Counted from the first letter of the stretch, positions 1 through 8,755 are shown. The stretch: DNA of 64,000 nucleotides from SYFT01 sp964471115 (GCA_964471115.1 CAYYFE010000003.1:62001-126000); one strand, 5' to 3'. Numbers and translations: made by a program. The notes: a model not told the origin generated them from the sequence alone.

Positions 1-1098
1 GAGAACGTCATGATCGTCGACCTGTGCCGCAACGATCTCACCCGCGTGTGTGAGGTCGGCACGGTCCACGTGTCGTCGATGTTCGACGTGGTCCGGTATC
101 CAAGCGTGTGGCAGATGGTGTCGACGGTGGAGGGCGTGCTGCGTCCTGACGTGGGACTGTCGGACGTGTTTGGCGCGCTGTTTCCGGCCGGCTCGATCAC
201 GGGCGCGCCCAAGTCGAGCAGCATGCGGCTGATTGCTGCGCTCGAAACCGCGCCGCGCGGGGTGTACTGCGGCGCGGTCGGCTACGCGTCGCCCGGGGGC
301 GACGCCGTCTTCAACGTGGCGATTCGCACCCTCACCGTCCACCGGCCCACCGGCCGCGCCACCTACGGCGTGGGCGGCGGGATCACGTGGGATTCCAAGG
401 CCGGCGATGAACACGCCGAGGCCTTGCAGAAGGCGGCCTGCCTGCACCCCGCCCCGCCCGTCTCGTTGATCGAGACGATGCGGATGGAGCAGGGCGTGGT
501 CGTCCGCCTCAATCGCCACCTGGCCCGCCTGCGTGACTCCGCGGAGTACTTCGGCATCTCCGTTGACGAGCCCGCCATCCGGCACGCCCTCTCGCCACCT
601 CGCCATCCGAGCACCTCGCCACCTCGCCATCTCGCCACCTCGCCACCGTTACGCGTGCGCCTGATCCTGTCCGCGCAAGGCGACGTGCGGGTCGAGGCAT
701 CGCCGCTCGAGGTGACACCCGCCACCCCAACGGTCGCGTTGGCCGGCGAGCCGGTCGATGCGAGCGACGTGTCCCTGTTCCACAAGACCACGCAGCGCCA
801 GGTGTACGAACGCGCGGCGGCGGCCCGGCCCGACGCCTGGGACGTGCTGCTGTGGAACGCCCACGGCGAGGTGACCGAGTTCACGCGCGGCAACGTGGTG
901 GTCGCCCTCGACGGCGCCCTGGTGACGCCGCCTCGCGCGTGCGGCCTGTTGGCGGGGGTGTTTCGCCAGGCCCTGCTCGATGCCGGCACCATCGTCGAAC
1001 GGGTCGTGCGGGTGGATGACCTGCCGAGGGCCGACCAGATCTGGTTCGTCAACAGCCTCAGGGAATGGGTCGAGGTGCGCTTCGCCGATTCCAGATGA
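1..1098 (+). CDS. pabB: Para-aminobenzoate synthase component I fused to aminodeoxychorismate lyase (5' end missing)
   Basis: Folate pathway enzyme: the chorismate-binding half makes 4-amino-4-deoxychorismate and the class IV aminotransferase half releases p-aminobenzoate. The frame is open from base 1. The chorismate-binding part shows ENVMIVDLCRNDL, FPAGSITGAPK and YGVGGGITWDS. From about residue 155 a PabC domain begins (SLIETMRMEQG), with a lysine in HKTTQRQVY that fits the PLP site and the lyase motif VTEFTRGN. The first part of the PabB domain lies outside the window. An unusual (SPPRH..T) stretch, encoded by an 8-bp tandem repeat, sits in the PabC half. The 3' end overlaps the opposing 7TM gene by 41 bp. 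Confidence 0.93.
   Translation, partial: ENVMIVDLCRNDLTRVCEVGTVHVSSMFDVVRYPSVWQMVSTVEGVLRPDVGLSDVFGALFPAGSITGAPKSSSMRLIAALETAPRGVYCGAVGYASPGGDAVFNVAIRTLTVHRPTGRATYGVGGGITWDSKAGDEHAEALQKAACLHPAPPVSLIETMRMEQGVVVRLNRHLARLRDSAEYFGISVDEPAIRHALSPPRHPSTSPPRHLATSPPLRVRLILSAQGDVRVEASPLEVTPATPTVALAGEPVDASDVSLFHKTTQRQVYERAAAARPDAWDVLLWNAHGEVTEFTRGNVVVALDGALVTPPRACGLLAGVFRQALLDAGTIVERVVRVDDLPRADQIWFVNSLREWVEVRFADSR
591..646. repeat. In-frame tandem repeat, 8-bp unit CTCGCCAC, 7 units
   Basis: Seven consecutive 8-bp units (CTCGCCAC, CTCGCCAT and one diverged CCGAGCAC) lie inside the pabBC gene and encode an eight-residue repeat of the type SPPRHLAT. The reverse complement, GGCGAGGT, recurs at 2761-2784 and 4965-4995 between genes, so this is a dispersed family and not a protein-driven repeat. 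Confidence 0.95.
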
Positions 1099-1765
1099 GG
1101 GCCAGCACGAAACAGGCGCCGGTGATGGCAAACGCCGACGGCGTCAGGTCCAGCCCCGGCCACGGCAGCCACCCGGCCACGGTGATCACGTTGGCCGCCC
1201 AGGGAACCGCGAGGCCGAACAGGAACAACGCGGTCTGCGCGGCGTAGGCCTTGTGGTCGCGCACCAGCGCGCGCACCAGCCACCAGGTGCTGACGGCCAG
1301 TAAGACGTACGTGTGCGTCCAGTTGACCCAGAACCACGGTCCCCGCACGAATTCGAGTGTCAGCGCGCCGGGCGCGGATGGCGGCCGCACGTCGGTCCAC
1401 AACCAGGCCTGACGGCCGTGTGTCAGCGCCAGTGTGACCGTGACGAGCGGAACGAGGGTTGTCAGCAGCAGCCACCGCGTGCGCGCCACGGGCCGCCGGG
1501 CGTAGGTGGCGGCAAAGTGAATCCAGAACACCGGCAGCGACGCGATGCCGAGATATTGCAGCTGGCCGATGCGCACCGCCAGCCGGTCGCCGAACAGCAG
1601 CACCTCGAGTCCGGCGGTGCCCGCCCACCACGCAATCGCGAGCTGCGTCCACGCAAACGATCGGCGGCCCGGCGTGTCTGGCGCGGTCAACATCCACGCG
1701 GCGGCCATCAGCGCCATCACCGTCGCGGTGAAGTTGAGCGCGGCCACCAGCAGCATGGGGGACAT
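1058..1765 (-). CDS. Stand-alone 7TM sensor domain of histidine-kinase type (no kinase)
   Basis: This 235-residue protein is almost entirely membrane-embedded, with about seven hydrophobic segments and conserved-looking features such as WAGTAGLEVLL and FVRGPWFWVNWTHTY. The pattern matches the N-terminal 7TM region (HisKA_7TM) seen in front of many sensor kinases. The protein stops about ten residues after the last helix (ALIWNRRSAPRPIP), with no HisKA, HATPase, PAS or GGDEF domain after it. It starts 5 bp downstream of the oxidoreductase stop and probably shares its transcript. It may be a truncated kinase or a free sensor subunit. Confidence 0.75.
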   Translation of the reverse strand: MSPMLLVAALNFTATVMALMAAAWMLTAPDTPGRRSFAWTQLAIAWWAGTAGLEVLLFGDRLAVRIGQLQYLGIASLPVFWIHFAATYARRPVARTRWLLLTTLVPLVTVTLALTHGRQAWLWTDVRPPSAPGALTLEFVRGPWFWVNWTHTYVLLAVSTWWLVRALVRDHKAYAAQTALFLFGLAVPWAANVITVAGWLPWPGLDLTPSAFAITGACFVLALIWNRRSAPRPIP

Positions 1766-1770
1766 GACGT

Positions 1771-2745
1771 CTACAGGCTGGCGTACACCTGATCCATCAA
1801 CGTCTGGTCTTCAATGGCGCGCTCGAGGCTCATCTCCGGCACCGAACCCGTGCGGATGGCCCGCGCGAAATCGCGATACATCGCCTGGTAGCCGCGGATG
1901 TCGCGGAAGCCCGGGAACAACACCTTCGGAATCCAGTGTTTGCCGCGCACCAGCACGAACACGCCGTTGGACTCGAACGTGATGATGCCCTCGCGCCCGA
2001 AGAGCTTCGACCATCGCAGCCCGCGCAACAGCGACGGCACCTCGCGCGAGTAATACAACGCGCCCGCGGCGCCGTTGTCGTACTTGAACGCCACCAGCAT
2101 GCTCTTGATGCGGCGGTCGGGGCCGTCCAGCCGGGGAGGCGGCCGGTACCCCTGGATCGACACGATCTTCGGCCCCAGGCTGCCCGCGATGTGCAGCCAG
2201 TGGATGCCCTCTTCGAAGAACGCGTCGCCGCCGGCCATCGACTCGTCGTTACGCCAGTCGTCGGCCTTCTTCGGCAGCTTGGCCAGCGTCGTGAAGTGCC
2301 CGAACAACATGTCGCCGATCACTTCGTCGGCCAGCAACTGCCGCAGCCGCACGGCCAGCGGTTTGTAGTGATCGTTTTCGCCGACGATGACCACGCGGCC
2401 GGCGGCGTTGCGCGCGGCCAGCGCCGTCTGGTAGTCGGCCATGGTCAGGAACGCCGGCTTTTCGACGACCACGTGTTTGCCCGCCGCCAGCGCGGCCAAC
2501 GTCAACTCGAGGTGGTACTTCGGCGGGACGGCCACGACCACCGCATCGGTCTGGTCGCTGGCAATCGCGGCCTCATAACTGCCGTACGCCGCCAGCCCCT
2601 GATACTGCCGCTTGAACGCCTCGGCCTTGCTCAGGTCGCGGCTGGCGTAGCTGCACTGGAAGTCGCGCGCCAGCGATCGCAGGTTCCGGCTGTGGACACG
2701 GGTGATGTAGCCGCATCCAAGAAATGTCAGGCGCACAGGATTCAC
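1771..2745 (-). CDS. Gfo/Idh/MocA family oxidoreductase
   Basis: NAD(P)-dependent sugar or cyclitol dehydrogenase-like enzyme of 324 residues. A Rossmann fold opens with LTFLGCGYITRVHSRNL (GxGxxxxxH form). The EKP motif in VVVEKPAF near residue 95 carries the catalytic-type lysine. The C-terminal alpha/beta domain includes FFEEGIHWLHIAGSLG, where the histidine fits the substrate site. The substrate cannot be told from sequence. The 7TM gene follows 5 bp downstream on the same strand. Upstream lies a GGCGAGGT repeat instead of a coding neighbour. Confidence 0.88.
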   Translation of the reverse strand: MNPVRLTFLGCGYITRVHSRNLRSLARDFQCSYASRDLSKAEAFKRQYQGLAAYGSYEAAIASDQTDAVVVAVPPKYHLELTLAALAAGKHVVVEKPAFLTMADYQTALAARNAAGRVVIVGENDHYKPLAVRLRQLLADEVIGDMLFGHFTTLAKLPKKADDWRNDESMAGGDAFFEEGIHWLHIAGSLGPKIVSIQGYRPPPRLDGPDRRIKSMLVAFKYDNGAAGALYYSREVPSLLRGLRWSKLFGREGIITFESNGVFVLVRGKHWIPKVLFPGFRDIRGYQAMYRDFARAIRTGSVPEMSLERAIEDQTLMDQVYASL

Positions 2746-2760
2746 ACCCGCATTGTAGAT

Positions 2761-2784
2761 GGCGAGGTGGCGAGGTGGCGAGGT
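2761..2784. repeat. Tandem repeat, 8-bp unit GGCGAGGT, 3 units
   Basis: Three perfect copies of GGCGAGGT lie in the short gap between the zinc-ribbon gene and the Gfo/Idh gene. They belong to the same family as 591-646 (opposite orientation) and 4965-4995. Confidence 0.9.
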
Positions 2785-2794
2785 GCCGGCCGCG

Positions 2795-3886
2795 TCACTG
2801 TGACGCGGCGATGATGCCGGCCACGACCAGCGCGGCCAGCACGACCAGCGCGATCTTCCAGAACGACTTCGGGTAGTCGCCGGCGATGGCGCCGGTGTGG
2901 CCGTTGGCCACCACCTGGAACGTCCGCCGCCCGTAGGTGTAGCTGAGCAGCCAGACCGGCAGCAGCAGGTGCTTGAAGGTCTGGCGCGAGAAGGTCGGAT
3001 GGATCACCAGGCCGCGGTACGTATCGCCCGGCACCTGCGCGCCGCAGAGCCCCATCAGGGTGTCGTGCATCTGCGAGGCCGCCGCCTTGGCGGCCTGCTC
3101 CAGGTCGACCTGATACCGCTCGACGACGAAGCCTGAGAGGAACGCGGTGTCGTACGGGACGGCCTGCTGCGTGGGAAAGGGCTCGACGCGACGCAGCAGC
3201 CGGTGGTCGATGCCCTGTGTCCCGGGTACCGGCTCATCGTCAAACGTGTGATCCAGCTCGCCGGCCGCCGGCACCCAGCGCGTGTGCCGCACCTGCCGGG
3301 TCTGCATGCGCCCCTGGCTGTCGCGATAGGTCTCGGTGGTGTAGTAATAGTGCCCGGCCTGCGCCGTCCACGTGCAGTGCACCTGCGCGTCAAACGTCCA
3401 GTACGGGATGTAGAGGCCGTGCAGCTGGTCGACCAGCGCCTTGTGTTTGAACGCGTTGGGGGCGAACCACTTGCTGGCGTACCACCGCTTCATGCGGTCG
3501 CGCACGTCGCTCTGCGAGATGGTGAAGGGCAGCAGGCTCTCCGGCCGGATCGGCGCCTGCACGTCTTCGTAGTCGACCAGCGCCGGCGAGCCGCAGAACT
3601 CGCAGTTGCGGCCGACCTTCTCCGGATCGAAGACCATCACCGCGCGGCAGCTTTGACACTGCACGCTCCGCCGCGCGGCGTTCCACCCCCTCTGATCGTC
3701 GGGCAGGTTCCGCAGCGCCGAGAGCAGGTCGAGTTCCTCGACCTCACCGCCCTGCTTGTGTCCGTCGTACGGCGACTCGGTGCCGCAGAACGGGCAGATC
3801 AGCAGCTGTTTGGCCGGATTCCACTCCGCCTGCGCGCCGCACGCCGGACAGGCGTGTTTGTCGACCGCCGAGATCTGCTCGGTCAC
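2795..3886 (-). CDS. Double zinc-ribbon membrane protein, YdjG-like
   Basis: 363 residues. The N-terminus has two zinc ribbons, CPACGAQAEW..CPFCGTES and CQSCRAVMVF..CEFCGSP. A long middle domain follows (about residues 110-320) that includes YIPYWTFDAQVHCTWTAQAG. A single C-terminal membrane helix (IALVVLAALVVAGIIAAS) anchors the protein with most of it in the cytosol. It overlaps the SPFH gene by 4 bp (ATGA). In Bacillus subtilis a comparable pair, YdjG and YdjI, works with PspA in membrane stress; the family match here is by layout and recall, not alignment. No PspA gene is adjacent. Confidence 0.75.
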   Translation of the reverse strand: MTEQISAVDKHACPACGAQAEWNPAKQLLICPFCGTESPYDGHKQGGEVEELDLLSALRNLPDDQRGWNAARRSVQCQSCRAVMVFDPEKVGRNCEFCGSPALVDYEDVQAPIRPESLLPFTISQSDVRDRMKRWYASKWFAPNAFKHKALVDQLHGLYIPYWTFDAQVHCTWTAQAGHYYYTTETYRDSQGRMQTRQVRHTRWVPAAGELDHTFDDEPVPGTQGIDHRLLRRVEPFPTQQAVPYDTAFLSGFVVERYQVDLEQAAKAAASQMHDTLMGLCGAQVPGDTYRGLVIHPTFSRQTFKHLLLPVWLLSYTYGRRTFQVVANGHTGAIAGDYPKSFWKIALVVLAALVVAGIIAASQ

Positions 3887-4929
3887 TGCGCGAGATACGA
3901 GTCCAGGGCCGCCTGCGTCACGCGCCAGCTTGCCCCGATCTTCTTGCCCTTCAGTTCCCCGGATTCCAGGATGGCCATGACGTCGGCCTCGGGTACGCCC
4001 AGGCGCGTCGCGACGTCGGCGGGCGACAGCAGGGCCGGAGCAGCCGGTGTCGCGGCGGCCGCGGGCGCCGCCCCGGGCGCAAAGCCCTGCTGCATCATCT
4101 GCTGCGCGATGCCGAAGCCCACGGCCAGTTCGGCCGCCGTGCCCGCCGCGCCGCCGCCACCGTCGGAGGCCATGCCCTGCGCCATCTGGTACTTCACGTA
4201 GTCGTTCAAGTTGCCGATCGCGGTCATGCTGGATCGCTTGTCGATGGCCTGTTCCACCTCCGGCGGCACCGACACGTTCTCCACGATGAAGCTGCCGATC
4301 TCGAGGCCGTATTTCGCACCGACGACCGGGTTGATGATGGGCAACAGCGCCTCACCGAGTTCGGAGTACCGCGTGGCGATGTCCAGCACCGGGACGTTCG
4401 ACGAGGCCAGCGCCTCGCTGAACACGCTGATCAGCCGCGAGCGCATCGTGTCAGCGAATTCGTCGAGCCGGAAGTGGTGATCCGAGCCGGAGACTTCCTT
4501 GATGAACAGCGGCACGTTGACGACCTTGAAGTCGTACGTCCCGAACGCGCGCAGGCGGACGACCCCGAAGTCCTTGTCGCGGACCATGATCGGGTTGGCC
4601 GTGCCCCACTTGTTGCCGGTGAACAGGCGCGTGGTGACGTAGAACACGTCGGCCTTGAACGGGACGTTGAAGGCGTACTTCCACGACTTGAGCTTGGTGA
4701 GGACCGGGATGTTGTCGGTGGTCAGCGTGTGTTTGCCGGGGCCGAACGTGTCGCCGAACTCGCCCAGGTACATGAACTGCGCGGCCTGCGACTCCCGCAC
4801 GATGAGCTGGGCGCCGTTTTTGATGGCCTTGTCTTCATCGGGAAACCGCCACGTCAGCGTGTCGCGCGAGTCGTCGGTCCACTCGATGACGTCAATGAAC
4901 TCGCCCAGAATCAGATCTTTCAGCCCCAT
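3883..4929 (-). CDS. SPFH/band-7 protein with C-terminal helix-turn-helix, YdjI-like
   Basis: 348 residues. The N-terminal part (about 1-225) is an SPFH domain typical of the YdjI/virion-core-like group (AAQFMYLGEFGDTFGPGKHT; FIVENVSVPPEVEQAIDKRS). A glycine/alanine-rich linker (about 245-300) leads to a small excisionase-like winged helix (SPADVATRLGVPEADVMAIL ... SWRVTQAALDSYLA). Such C-terminal HTH modules in this family probably act in protein contacts, but DNA binding cannot be excluded. It is first in a two-gene operon with the zinc-ribbon membrane protein, fitting a membrane-surveillance complex. The start is preceded by AAGGAGCG. Confidence 0.82.
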   Translation of the reverse strand: MGLKDLILGEFIDVIEWTDDSRDTLTWRFPDEDKAIKNGAQLIVRESQAAQFMYLGEFGDTFGPGKHTLTTDNIPVLTKLKSWKYAFNVPFKADVFYVTTRLFTGNKWGTANPIMVRDKDFGVVRLRAFGTYDFKVVNVPLFIKEVSGSDHHFRLDEFADTMRSRLISVFSEALASSNVPVLDIATRYSELGEALLPIINPVVGAKYGLEIGSFIVENVSVPPEVEQAIDKRSSMTAIGNLNDYVKYQMAQGMASDGGGGAAGTAAELAVGFGIAQQMMQQGFAPGAAPAAAATPAAPALLSPADVATRLGVPEADVMAILESGELKGKKIGASWRVTQAALDSYLAQ

Positions 4930-4964
4930 AAGACACGCTCCTTCAAGGACAGATTACCGGAAAT

Positions 4965-4995
4965 GGCGAGGTGGCGAGGTGGCGAGGTGGCGAGG
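4965..4995. repeat. Tandem repeat, 8-bp unit GGCGAGGT, almost 4 units
   Basis: Three full copies and one partial copy of GGCGAGGT lie in the divergent gap (4930-5148) between the SPFH gene and the PQQ-propeller gene. The rest of this gap shows no gene or clear promoter. Confidence 0.92.
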
Positions 4996-5148
4996 AACCC
5001 GTAGCGCGGCCGGCTCTGGCGGCCGCGGTGGCGGACGGCGGGCCGTGTGCCCCGCGCACAACCCCTCTGATGAACGGCTCGGCACCGGGATCCCACGGTT
5101 GGCGGATCATGCCTTGCCAGTCGTAGCGAAAGCGGGCAGGATGACGGC

Positions 5149-6567
5149 ATGCGCAGACTGGTGGCGGTGGGCCTTGTGGGGACGTGTGTCGGAGTCGTGT
5201 CGGTGGCGGGGCGGGGGCCCAGCGACTGGCCGCAATTCAGAGGCGCCGGGGCGGCGGCCGTGGCCGACGCCGCGAAGCTGCCGGTCACGTTTTCGCCCAC
5301 GCAGAACGTCGAATGGGTCGCCGAAATTCCCGGCCGCGGCTGGTCCTCGCCGATCGTCTGGGGCGACCGGGTGTTCGTGACCGCCGCCATCAACGCCGGC
5401 GACTTCAAAGCCCCGTCCACCGGCATCTTCGGCAACGATTACGTGGCCGAACTCACCAAGCAGGGACTGCCACCCGAGGAAGTGAACAGACGCGTCGTCG
5501 CGCGAGATATCGAACTGGCCGACGAGGCCGAAGACGTGCGCTACATGGTCTACGCCCTCGACGCCCGCACGGGCCGCATCGCGTGGCAGCAGGAAGCGCA
5601 CAAGGGCAAGCCGGCGGGCGGCCGCCATCGCAAGAACACGTATGCGTCCGAGACGCCGGCCACCGACGGCGAGCGGGTGTACGCGTCGTTTGGGGGCAAC
5701 GTGGGGGTGTTCGCGTACACCCTCGACGGCACCCTGGCCTGGAAGAAGACCTGGCCGCCGCAGCCCATCTACCTCGACTTCGGCACCGCCTCGTCACCCG
5801 TCGTGCACGGCGGGCGGGTGTATCAGCTGCATGACAACGAAGGGAAGTCGTTCCTGACCGCCCTCGACGCGAAGACGGGTGCCGAGGTGTGGTCGGTCGA
5901 TCGCTCGGCGTTTGAAACGCGCGCGAAGTCCGGGTGGGCCACGCCGTTCATCTGGACGCACAGCGGGCGTACGGAGATCGTCACCATCGGGAAGGGGCTG
6001 GTCATTTCGTACGGCCTCGACGGCAAGGAACTGTGGCGGCTGCGCGGCATGACCCAGGCCACGCCCAGCCCGACGGCCGGCGACGGTCTGTTGTATGTCG
6101 GGTCGGGGTCGCAGGGCGAAAACAACCGGCCGCTGTTTGCCATCAAACCCGGGGCCTCCGGTGACATCTCGCTGCCGCAGGGGCAGGAACGCAACGAGTT
6201 CGTGACGTGGTTCCAGCCGCGGTTTGCCGCGTACACGGGATCGCCCTTGCACTACCGAGGGCGTGTCTACTCGATCAACGACAACGGCATCCTGCAGGTG
6301 GCCAACGCCGAGACCGGCAAGGAGTTGTACAAGGCGCGCGTCGGCGGCGGCGGGTTGACGTTCTCCGCGTCACCGCTGGCCAGCAACGGCCGCATCTACG
6401 CCACCAGCGAAGACGGCGACGTCGTCGTGTTTGACGCCGCGTCCGACGAGTACACGGAGCTGGCCAAGAACAGCTTCGGCGAAATGAGCCTGGCCACGCC
6501 CGCGATTGGCGGCGACAGCCTCTACGTCAGGACGGCCACCAAGCTGTATCGCGTTACTGGTAAATGA
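5149..6567 (+). CDS. Secreted PQQ-type beta-propeller protein
   Basis: 472 residues with a signal peptide (MRRLVAVGLVGTCVGVVSVA) and then the WPQFRG opening common to exported outer-membrane-assembly-like WD/PQQ propellers. Blade signatures recur: VYALDARTGRIAWQQEA, LTALDAKTGAEVWSVD, VISYGLDGKELWRLRG, LQVANAETGKELYKARV. No dehydrogenase catalytic motif or haem site is visible, so a binding or scaffold role in the periplasm is more likely than an enzyme. The 3' end overlaps the opposing gene by 14 bp. Confidence 0.87.
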   Translation: MRRLVAVGLVGTCVGVVSVAGRGPSDWPQFRGAGAAAVADAAKLPVTFSPTQNVEWVAEIPGRGWSSPIVWGDRVFVTAAINAGDFKAPSTGIFGNDYVAELTKQGLPPEEVNRRVVARDIELADEAEDVRYMVYALDARTGRIAWQQEAHKGKPAGGRHRKNTYASETPATDGERVYASFGGNVGVFAYTLDGTLAWKKTWPPQPIYLDFGTASSPVVHGGRVYQLHDNEGKSFLTALDAKTGAEVWSVDRSAFETRAKSGWATPFIWTHSGRTEIVTIGKGLVISYGLDGKELWRLRGMTQATPSPTAGDGLLYVGSGSQGENNRPLFAIKPGASGDISLPQGQERNEFVTWFQPRFAAYTGSPLHYRGRVYSINDNGILQVANAETGKELYKARVGGGGLTFSASPLASNGRIYATSEDGDVVVFDAASDEYTELAKNSFGEMSLATPAIGGDSLYVRTATKLYRVTGK

Positions 6568-7396
6568 CCACCGACGGCGTCGGGGTGAGCTGCATCACCT
6601 GCGCCGGCGAAAACAGGTTCTGGTCCTGCTGGTAGAACAGCTTGATGCCGGCGTAGGCCAGCGGCCTGCGCATCACGGCGCGGTAGGAATCCCGCTTGAG
6701 GGATTGGCTGCCGAAGCCGTCCATGTTCAACACCACGTCGACGACCCGGCTGGTTCGGATCTTCGCCTTGTCCGGCAGCATGTCGAGCCGGAACTGGTGC
6801 ACGATCAGCACCTTGGCCGGCAGCGCATGCGCGGCGATGAGTCCTTCGAGCGTCGTGATGGCGCCGTTCACGTCCTCCGCCCCCATCTGCCCGATGTGTT
6901 TGCCGGGTGTCTCTCCTTCCGCCATGTCGAACTCCGGGTCCAGCGCCAGATGGACGTCCGGCTGACGCAGCCACGGCTCGAGCGCGGCCACTTCCGCCGC
7001 CACGGTGGAGTGCCCAGGCTGGACGTCGAGGATCAGGTGAAATCCGTGGGCTCGCGCCTCGGCCAGCAGCCCGTCAATCACGTCCGCGGTCTCCCGCCGC
7101 CGCCAGCGTTCGTCGCGGCCGGCGGTGCACTGGGCCACCACCGCCACCAGGTGATACGCGGGCAGGATCCGCTTTGGCGTCAGCGTCGCAAATGCGGCGG
7201 CCTGCTGGCGCAGGCCGTTGGCCCTCGCCGCTCCAGAGGTCTCGCCGAGGATGCCCATCTGGCAGCTGCGCGGGTTGCCGTACCAGGTGACCAGCAGATG
7301 GTCGTCCAGCAGCCGGCCGGCCTTGGGCGGGCCGAAAGAATGCGTCGCGAGGGCAGCCATGACCACGGCGCCGACGATGTCGCGCGTGTGCGCCAT
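6554..7396 (-). CDS. Hypothetical protein, predicted TIM-barrel-like
   Basis: 280 residues, no named function recognised. A moderately hydrophobic N-terminus (IVGAVVMAALATHSFG) may be a signal peptide. Conserved-looking segments are LLVTWYGNPRSCQMGILG, FHLILDVQPGHST, VHLALDPEFDM, HIGQMGAEDVNGAI and VLIVHQFRLDML. The pattern of strand-end acidic residues (LDVQPG, LDPEF) suggests a (beta/alpha)8 hydrolase-like fold. I recall similar uncharacterised exported proteins in actinobacteria. It ends inside the 3' end of the convergent PQQ gene. Confidence 0.65.
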   Translation of the reverse strand: MAHTRDIVGAVVMAALATHSFGPPKAGRLLDDHLLVTWYGNPRSCQMGILGETSGAARANGLRQQAAAFATLTPKRILPAYHLVAVVAQCTAGRDERWRRRETADVIDGLLAEARAHGFHLILDVQPGHSTVAAEVAALEPWLRQPDVHLALDPEFDMAEGETPGKHIGQMGAEDVNGAITTLEGLIAAHALPAKVLIVHQFRLDMLPDKAKIRTSRVVDVVLNMDGFGSQSLKRDSYRAVMRRPLAYAGIKLFYQQDQNLFSPAQVMQLTPTPSVVIYQ

Positions 7397-7589
7397 GCCG
7401 ATCGATCAATCAAGGGGCGTGCCGACGATGGCTCCCGGCGGTGCCCCGCAACACGCCGTCGCCACTGAGCGAAATTCGCCGGGCGCCGTGGAGATTTCCT
7501 CGCCGGTCGCCGGGATGCCGCACCGGTCTCGCCAGACGCGGCCGGCGGGCGCGGCACTGCCATTGCATTCCAAAGCTCTGGAGGTGTGT

Positions 7590-8036
7590 ATGGCACTGGT
7601 ACGTTGGGATCCGTTCCCGGAACTGGATGATGTGGCGGCCCGGCTCGGCCGGCTGGCGAACTGGCCGACGCGGAAGTCCGACGAAGAGATGGCCGGACTG
7701 TTTTCGACATGGACGCCGGCGATCGACGTCGAGGAAACCGACAAGGAATACCTCATCAAGGCCGATCTGCCGGACATGAAGAAGGAAGACGTCAAGATCA
7801 ACCTCGAAGACGGCATGCTGGTCATCGAAGGCGAGCGGCAGCACGAGAAGGAAGAGAAGGGGAAGAAGTTCCACCGCGTCGAGCGGTCGTACGGCAAGTT
7901 CGTGCGCCGGCTGACCGTGCCGACCGACGTGGAGCAGGGCAAGGTGGCCGCCGACTACAAGGACGGCGTGCTGGCCGTGCACCTGCCGAAGATGCCGGTG
8001 GCCAAGCCGAAGACGACCGAGATCAAGGTGAACTGA
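7590..8036 (+). CDS. Small heat-shock protein (Hsp20/alpha-crystallin)
   Basis: 148-residue ATP-independent chaperone that holds unfolding proteins. The alpha-crystallin domain spans about residues 42-140: TPAIDVEETDKEYLIKADLP, then EDVKINLEDGMLVIEGER, RSYGKFVRRLTVP and the signature ADYKDGVLAVHLPK. The start at 7590 is preceded by GGAGG at 7580-7584, five bases away. An upstream in-frame extension exists but lacks this ribosome site and family similarity. The 193-bp gap before it shows no other gene. Confidence 0.95.
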   Translation: MALVRWDPFPELDDVAARLGRLANWPTRKSDEEMAGLFSTWTPAIDVEETDKEYLIKADLPDMKKEDVKINLEDGMLVIEGERQHEKEEKGKKFHRVERSYGKFVRRLTVPTDVEQGKVAADYKDGVLAVHLPKMPVAKPKTTEIKVN

Positions 8037-8052
8037 CGGGCTGGGGTGGCGG

Positions 8053-8754
8053 TTACGGTCTCGACTGGAACCGGTACCCCACGCCTCGCACCGTGATCAG
8101 GTGGCGCGGCGCCGAGGGGGAGTCGCCCAGGTACTTGCGCAGGCGCGACATGAAGTGATCGATCGCGCGGGTATCGGTGTCCTCGCGCACGTTCCAGACG
8201 TCGGCCAATAACTGGCCGCGTGAGACAGTCTGCCCGTCGTGACGAATCAGGTACCGCAGCAGGTTCGCTTCCATCAGGGTCAGAGGATGGACGACATCAC
8301 CCGATCGCAACTCCTGGGCGGAAAAATCGATGACGCCACCGGCGAATTCATAGACGTCCGGGACCGGCGGGGCCGTGGTCGTCCACTTCTGCCGCCGCAA
8401 GAGCGCGTGCAGGCGCGCCACCAGGATCGCCAGCTCGAACGGCTTGGGCAGATAGTCATCGGCGCCCGCCTCGAAGCCCTTCAGCACATCCTCCGCGCGA
8501 CCCCGGGCGGTCAACATCAGGATGGGATGGAACCAGCCGCGCGCGCGCAGCGTGTGCGCGACCTGGAAGCCATCCATGCCCGGCAGCATCACATCCAGCA
8601 CCATGGCATCGATGTCCTGCCCGGCCGCAGCCACCCTGACCAGCGCGGCTTCACCAGTGTCCAGGATCTCGACCGAATGGCCCTCGGCCTCGAGGTTGAA
8701 CTTCACCCCCGCGGCGATGTGGGGTTCATCTTCCACCAGCAACAAATGGGACAT
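8053..8754 (-). CDS. OmpR-family response regulator
   Basis: 233 residues: receiver domain (SHLLLVEDEPHIAAG; phospho-acceptor in AMVLDVMLPGMDG; switch lysine in DDYLPKPFE) and then a winged-helix DNA-binding domain (LTLMEANLLRYLIRHDGQTV; DTRAIDHFMSRLRKYLG). The ATG at 8754 is chosen because it begins exactly at the receiver fold, although the frame stays open upstream. The partner kinase ends 1 bp before it, so the two are co-transcribed and almost certainly a cognate pair. Regulated genes are unknown. Confidence 0.95.
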   Translation of the reverse strand: MSHLLLVEDEPHIAAGVKFNLEAEGHSVEILDTGEAALVRVAAAGQDIDAMVLDVMLPGMDGFQVAHTLRARGWFHPILMLTARGRAEDVLKGFEAGADDYLPKPFELAILVARLHALLRRQKWTTTAPPVPDVYEFAGGVIDFSAQELRSGDVVHPLTLMEANLLRYLIRHDGQTVSRGQLLADVWNVREDTDTRAIDHFMSRLRKYLGDSPSAPRHLITVRGVGYRFQSRP

Positions 8755-8755
8755 G

